A stretch of DNA of 64,000 bases, from positions 62,001 to 126,000 of the forward strand of contig NZ_PVBM01000006.1 of the NCBI RefSeq assembly GCF_002968575.1, written 5' to 3'. Position numbers and translations under genes: made by a program. Position 1 is the first letter of the stretch, and each line of letters begins with the position of its first letter. Origin of the DNA: Neorhizobium huautlense (lineage in GTDB: Bacteria; Pseudomonadota; Alphaproteobacteria; Rhizobiales; Rhizobiaceae). Below the pieces are notes generated by a model, which saw only the letters and a program-made list of their open reading frames with translations, did not search any database and was not told the DNA's origin. Positions 60,494 to 64,000 of the stretch are shown here, one piece after another.

Positions 60494-60967
60494 ATGCGGG
60501 TTTTCCTGGCAGCATTGGCAACACTTGCCGCGGTGTCGGCGCAAGCGGCCGAGTGGCAGACCTATTCCAACGACCGTTATGGCTTTACCGTCGAGGTGCC
60601 CCCCGGTTTCGTCATGCAGAGGGCGCCGGACAACGGCGATGGCGGCACATTTCTCGGCAGGAACGGTGACCGGATCTTCGCCTTCGGGACCTTCCTGGTC
60701 GACTTGTTCTTTGACGATGAAGCGAGGAACCGCATCGCTCAGGCGAAGAAGCTCGGCTGGGATATTTCCTATTCGCGGATCGAGCCGGATTGGGCGAGCT
60801 ATTCCGGCACCAAGGGAGACCGCATCCTCTATGTCCGCGGCAACTGGCTGTGCGAAGATGCAGCGGCCTTCGTGCATCTGGAATACCGCAGCCGGGATCG
60901 CAAGGCCTATGATGCGATCGTCAAGCGGATGATCGCAAGCCTCAAACCCGTCGGCTGCCCCGAGTAA
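60494..60967 (+). CDS. Secreted hypothetical protein, 157 aa
   Basis: A signal peptide (MRVFLAALATLAAVSAQAA) is followed by EWQTYSNDRYGFTVEVPPGF, a motif shared by many periplasmic or lipoprotein-like hypothetical proteins of Rhizobiales, and NRDDRIFAFGTF-like beta strands. Two cysteines lie near the C-terminus (WLCEDAAA and VGCPE). No activity can be named. GGAGGAT precedes the ATG. It converges with the hemolysin III gene, 2 bases apart. Confidence 0.75.
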   Translation: MRVFLAALATLAAVSAQAAEWQTYSNDRYGFTVEVPPGFVMQRAPDNGDGGTFLGRNGDRIFAFGTFLVDLFFDDEARNRIAQAKKLGWDISYSRIEPDWASYSGTKGDRILYVRGNWLCEDAAAFVHLEYRSRDRKAYDAIVKRMIASLKPVGCPE

Positions 60968-60969
60968 GG

Positions 60970-61638
60970 TCAGAGCCCGCCGCCCGAGAGGCTGAAACAG
61001 GTCATCACGGCGCCGTAATGCACCGCGGCGGCGGCGACGACGAAACCATGCCAGATGGCGTTTTGAAAGCGCAGCCTCTCCCAGACGTGGAAGATCACTC
61101 CGAGCGAATAGATGAGGCCGCCAATCACGATCAGCCAGACGGTGACCGCCGGCAGATAGGTGGAAACGGGGCCCATCACCATCACACCGCTCCAGCCCAT
61201 GCCGAGATAGAGCAGGAGCGTCAGCTTGTCGTAGCGGCCGGGAAACAGGCATTTCAGCATGATACCGACGACAGCCGTCACCCAGATCGCCAGCAGCATG
61301 GCGAAGATCCAGGCGTCCCCCGAGCCGCGCTGCAGAAACGGCGTATAGGTCGCGGCAATCAGGATGAAGATCGCCGAGTGGTCGAAACGCCTCAAAAACC
61401 ATTTGGTGCGGGAGTGCGGCCAGATGTTGTAGGTGAAGGAAATCGACAGGCAGAGAACAAGGCCGAGGCCATAGACCCATGCGGCGATGATTTCGCCATG
61501 GCTCGACCAGACAGTCGCATAGAAGATCAACGCCGTTGCCCCGACCAGCGCGAAAACGATCCCGATGCCGTGGATGATTCCATCCGCGACGATCTCGTGA
61601 AAATCGTAATGCCGTCCGAAGTTGAAGAGTTCGCTCAT
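60970..61638 (-). CDS. Hemolysin III/PAQR family membrane protein, 222 aa
   Basis: Seven helices with the conserved motifs ADGIIHGIGIVFALVGATAL, IWPHSRTKWFLRRFDHSAIF and, near the end, LIYSLGVIFHVWERLRFQNA with NAIWHGFVVAAAAVHY. His and Asp residues in these motifs form the zinc site of PAQR proteins. Bacterial members affect membrane lipid homeostasis; hemolysis is historical. The ATG at 61638 is preferred to longer frames. Confidence 0.92.
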   Translation of the reverse strand: MSELFNFGRHYDFHEIVADGIIHGIGIVFALVGATALIFYATVWSSHGEIIAAWVYGLGLVLCLSISFTYNIWPHSRTKWFLRRFDHSAIFILIAATYTPFLQRGSGDAWIFAMLLAIWVTAVVGIMLKCLFPGRYDKLTLLLYLGMGWSGVMVMGPVSTYLPAVTVWLIVIGGLIYSLGVIFHVWERLRFQNAIWHGFVVAAAAVHYGAVMTCFSLSGGGL

Positions 61639-61775
61639 CCTGCCTTCCGCGCTCCCGATCCAAGAATGGCCATAGCAATGGCGGAAGGCAAGAGACAAGC
61701 GCTTCACATTAGGTTTTAGGTTTTAACCTTCCGGCTCAGCCTTCCAGCGTAAACCGTCCAATGTAAACACTCCGG

Positions 61776-62078
61776 CTAAGCCTCGCCGGCGCAGGCTTGA
61801 CACAGCGGCGTATGCGGTACGGTGCCTAGTCGTCTTTCGGCGATCGGCTGGCCGCATTTCGCACAGATGCCGAAGGTGCCGGCATCGATCCGGGCCAGTG
61901 CGGCATCGATCGCAACGAGCTCCTTCTCGCCGGCCTCACCCAATTCCTCGAGCACTTCGTCATTGTTGCGCTCGACGGCGCGATCGTCATCATCAGGGTT
62001 GCGCGGCGTGGTGAAATCTTGCTCGATCCGGCTCAGCCGGTTTTCAAGACCTGTGGGATTTTTTTGATTAAGTTGCAT
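61776..62078 (-). CDS. TraR/DksA-type zinc-finger protein, 100 aa
   Basis: A short coiled-coil N-terminal half (ENRLSRIEQDF) is followed by ERNNDEVLEELGEAGEKELV and the zinc finger CAKCGQPIAERRL...CQAC. It is shorter than DksA and lacks its full coiled-coil tip, so it may be a small TraR-like RNA polymerase-binding protein. The start at 62078 is used; a longer frame to 62141 enters the integrase leader. It is divergent from an integrase, 56 bases apart. Confidence 0.85.
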   Translation of the reverse strand: MQLNQKNPTGLENRLSRIEQDFTTPRNPDDDDRAVERNNDEVLEELGEAGEKELVAIDAALARIDAGTFGICAKCGQPIAERRLGTVPHTPLCQACAGEA

Positions 62079-62134
62079 ATTTCTGTGTTTTCTGTGTAAT
62101 GTTGCAGCATTGTTGCAGAAAATTAGAAATCTCG

Positions 62135-63229
62135 ATGGCAAGCATCACAAAACGCGCAGGCAAATGGACGGTGACGGCACGGCTCCCGGACACGTTCAAG
62201 GGGCCATGCAAGTCCCGCTCGATCTCAAATACCTTTAAGAACAAGCGTGATGCGCAAGTATGGATCGACGCAACGGAATCTGCAATGCGGCTTGGGACGT
62301 GGAAAGACCCTCGGCTCGATCCAAAACCAGGTACATCGAAAGGATACTTCGATCGTCCCTTCAGAGACGCTATTATGGACTACAGGGACAAAGTGACACC
62401 AAGAAAAAAAGGAGCCGCTCAGGAGTCGGATATGTTGAACATGTTTGCTCGCGAGGATTTTGCGGCAAAGACTGTTCGCGAGTTGAGCTCTGACGATTTC
62501 GTCGAATATCGCGACAGGCGGCTTGAGGAGTTTTCCGAAAGTACGGTGCGCAACAACCTCAACACTCTGAGCTCTATCTATCGGTGGCTTATTCATGAAA
62601 AGAAGGTGCCCGCTGAAAATCCGATAGCCGCAATGCGGAATTTTCAGTTCGGGATACCTCAGCCGAAAGGCCACCGGGAGAGACGACTTAACCCGGGTGA
62701 GGAAGAACGTATTTGGGAGCAACTGAAGGGGGAGACTCCTCAAAACAGGCAATGGGCTTGCTTGTTCCCGCTGTTGCTGGACACTGGGATGCGCGTAGGC
62801 GAAGCCGATAGCATCTTGGCTGGATGGGTCAACGCATCCAAAGGCTTCATTAGAATACCGAAAACGAAGAATGGTGAAGCTCGAAATGTAGCTTTATCTG
62901 ACCGAGCTTATGAGGCTCTTGCTGTCCTTGCGGAAGGCGAGCCCAACGATGCCAAAGTGTTCAAGTTTTCTAAAGATTCAAGGGACCATGAGTGGCAGAA
63001 GATAAGGGAGGCCGCAGGCTGCCCCGATCTCCGAATCCACGATCTCAGGCACGAGGCGCTTAGCAGAATGTCCGCTAGGGGTGCTGATCTCAAAACGTTG
63101 ATGCGCCAGTCTGGACACAAGACTGTCGCGGTTCTGATGAAGTATCTTAACCCTACGGACGAGGAGCATCGGGAAAGACTGTTCGGAACCGCGACACCAA
63201 ATCACGTGAAAGACGGGAGGGCGGCATGA
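62135..63229 (+). CDS. Tyrosine recombinase/phage-type integrase, 364 aa
   Basis: An N-terminal SAM-like arm region (ARLPDTFKGPCKSRSISNTF), a core-binding domain, and the catalytic domain with R in LLDTGMRVGEADSILAG, K in RIPKTKNGEARNVALSDRAY, H-x-x-R in IHDLRHEALSRMSARGADLK, the second His in LMRQSGHKTV and the nucleophile Tyr in LMKYLNPTDEEHRERL. It would excise or insert a genomic island. The coding composition is clearly less GC-rich than the flank. Direct repeats TGTTGCAG lie just upstream at 62100 and 62111. Confidence 0.93.
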   Translation: MASITKRAGKWTVTARLPDTFKGPCKSRSISNTFKNKRDAQVWIDATESAMRLGTWKDPRLDPKPGTSKGYFDRPFRDAIMDYRDKVTPRKKGAAQESDMLNMFAREDFAAKTVRELSSDDFVEYRDRRLEEFSESTVRNNLNTLSSIYRWLIHEKKVPAENPIAAMRNFQFGIPQPKGHRERRLNPGEEERIWEQLKGETPQNRQWACLFPLLLDTGMRVGEADSILAGWVNASKGFIRIPKTKNGEARNVALSDRAYEALAVLAEGEPNDAKVFKFSKDSRDHEWQKIREAAGCPDLRIHDLRHEALSRMSARGADLKTLMRQSGHKTVAVLMKYLNPTDEEHRERLFGTATPNHVKDGRAA

Positions 63230-63327
63230 CGGGACGCCCTCGTCCGTAGCCTGCGAAGTTCTGCGTCCTGCGGCGATTGTTTGAAGATCACCGCGGTTTT
63301 CACTAGCTTGAGTATGTGGGCCATCGA

Positions 63328-64000
63328 CTAGGCCGCAGATTCAGCAATTCGTTTGCTCTCAACGATTTGATGGAACGCCTGTAGCAACTGCCCCTGGTTG
63401 ACGCGTTGCGTATGCGCAATCTGCCCTAAACGCTCTCCTGCTGCTGCTCGGTAGGCCTCTTCGATATCCTCATCGTCCAAGATATTCGGGAATCGACCTT
63501 TTAGCTTGGCATGCTTTAGCTCGTAATCGATGTATACCTGCGCCATCTCCTTCGCTTCCTCGCGACTGGAGATGGGAACAAGCACAGCCTGAGATGTCTC
63601 TTCGAACCCAAGACGTTGGTAGAGAGGGTAGTTGTAATTTCGAAGATTGGCAGCACCGTTCGGAGTGGAGCCAGAAAGCATCAACAGGGAGTATCCATCG
63701 TTCCCTTTCACCGCTTCGTCAAAGAAGTACCGAACATCTTGAAGGAAGCTCTGAATCTTTGCAGTACCTACTCCACCAGAGAACAGTGTCTCGACCTCGT
63801 CGAGACACAGCATGACCCCGTCGGCGATCTGCTTATGACGCGCAAGCGTCAGAATCTCGGTCAGAAGCCTAGTCATCATCGCAGCGCTACTCAGGCGCGA
63901 GAATACGCCAAGATGACGCTTCTCCGTGTTACTCAGTGCCGCTCCCGCTAGCCATTTCTTGGCCAAATCTCGCAAAGGTTCGAAGTGCATTCGCCCGTCT
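63328..64000 (-). CDS. AAA/ORC-like ATPase, C-terminal part (truncated by window edge)
   Basis: About 224 residues of a larger protein; its N-terminus, including any Walker A, lies beyond position 64000. Visible are GVMLCLDEVETLFSGG (Walker B with an extra Glu), FLQDVRYFFDEAVKGNDGYS, a sensor-like LLMLSGSTPNG, and a helical region with YIDYELKHAKLKGRFPNILD. This recalls the ATP-binding proteins of BREX-, Pgl- or ORC-like phage-defence loci, but the family cannot be fixed from this part. It faces the integrase, with ~100 bases between, and shares its lower GC. Confidence 0.6.
   Translation of the reverse strand, partial: DGRMHFEPLRDLAKKWLAGAALSNTEKRHLGVFSRLSSAAMMTRLLTEILTLARHKQIADGVMLCLDEVETLFSGGVGTAKIQSFLQDVRYFFDEAVKGNDGYSLLMLSGSTPNGAANLRNYNYPLYQRLGFEETSQAVLVPISSREEAKEMAQVYIDYELKHAKLKGRFPNILDDEDIEEAYRAAAGERLGQIAHTQRVNQGQLLQAFHQIVESKRIAESAA

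Noticed and set aside
1..64000. CRISPR arrays, rRNA and tRNA genes
   Set aside because: No array of regularly spaced repeats, no tRNA TPsiC-like arms in cloverleaf context and no rRNA signature were seen on reading both strands.

Overview
The window is a high-GC alphaproteobacterial chromosome segment, almost certainly from a member of the Rhizobiaceae or a close relative. The support is family-level recognition from sequence: a MucR/Ros zinc-finger regulator, several small rhizobial families (DUF6107, DUF1491, DUF5330, DUF6456, DUF6894, DUF2336), an Omp25-type beta-barrel, a seven-gene Mrp/Pha antiporter operon, and remnants of a Rhodobacter-type gene transfer agent (GTA) cluster. No rRNA, tRNA or CRISPR array was recognised. 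No database search was run; every family name is from reading the protein.

Region by region: 1-4.4 kb holds an MFS exporter followed by a decayed GTA cluster (terminase, portal, DUF6107, head-tail adaptor, DUF3168, GH19 lysozyme), mostly broken by frameshifts, a nonsense codon and deletions. 4.6-8 kb holds selO and a compact three-gene cluster that looks like a dedicated exosortase, its single Gly-rich substrate and an accessory protein. 8-21.7 kb holds an MFS transporter, an Omp25-like porin, a YCII protein, a PLP enzyme, the copper regulon copA-cueR-copZ with two CueR-type operators, a LuxR-type regulator, a bifunctional PBP and a DUF1214/DUF1254 pair. 21.7-27.3 kb holds small conserved proteins and an SDR/HxlR divergent pair. 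27.3-34.1 kb holds a two-domain KaiC-like ATPase coupled to a hybrid histidine kinase, plus a second histidine kinase with a peptidoglycan-binding protein.

34.5-39.1 kb holds DUF5330, sufE, a lower-GC tripartite toxin-antitoxin-SecB-like chaperone (TAC) module, a DnaA-domain-IV-like HTH protein with DUF6456, and mucR. 39.5-45.6 kb is the mrpGFEDCBA antiporter operon on the minus strand. 45.7-55.8 kb is a run of metabolic and detoxification genes (msrB, cupins, methyltransferase, aldose epimerase, imine-reductase-like enzyme, GFA protein, SDR/TetR pair, EamA/MarR pair), several with divergent regulators and visible operator dyads.

55.8-59.8 kb contains a nucleotidyltransferase gene split by a 3,562-bp IS1595-type element with 30-bp inverted repeats and an 8-bp target duplication. 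The element carries a frameshifted ISXO2-like transposase, an unknown passenger gene and a hipBA toxin-antitoxin pair. 59.9-62.1 kb returns to core genes (GNAT, secreted protein, hemolysin III, DksA/TraR). From 62.1 kb a tyrosine integrase and a truncated AAA-type ATPase of lower GC mark the start of a genomic island that runs off the right edge.
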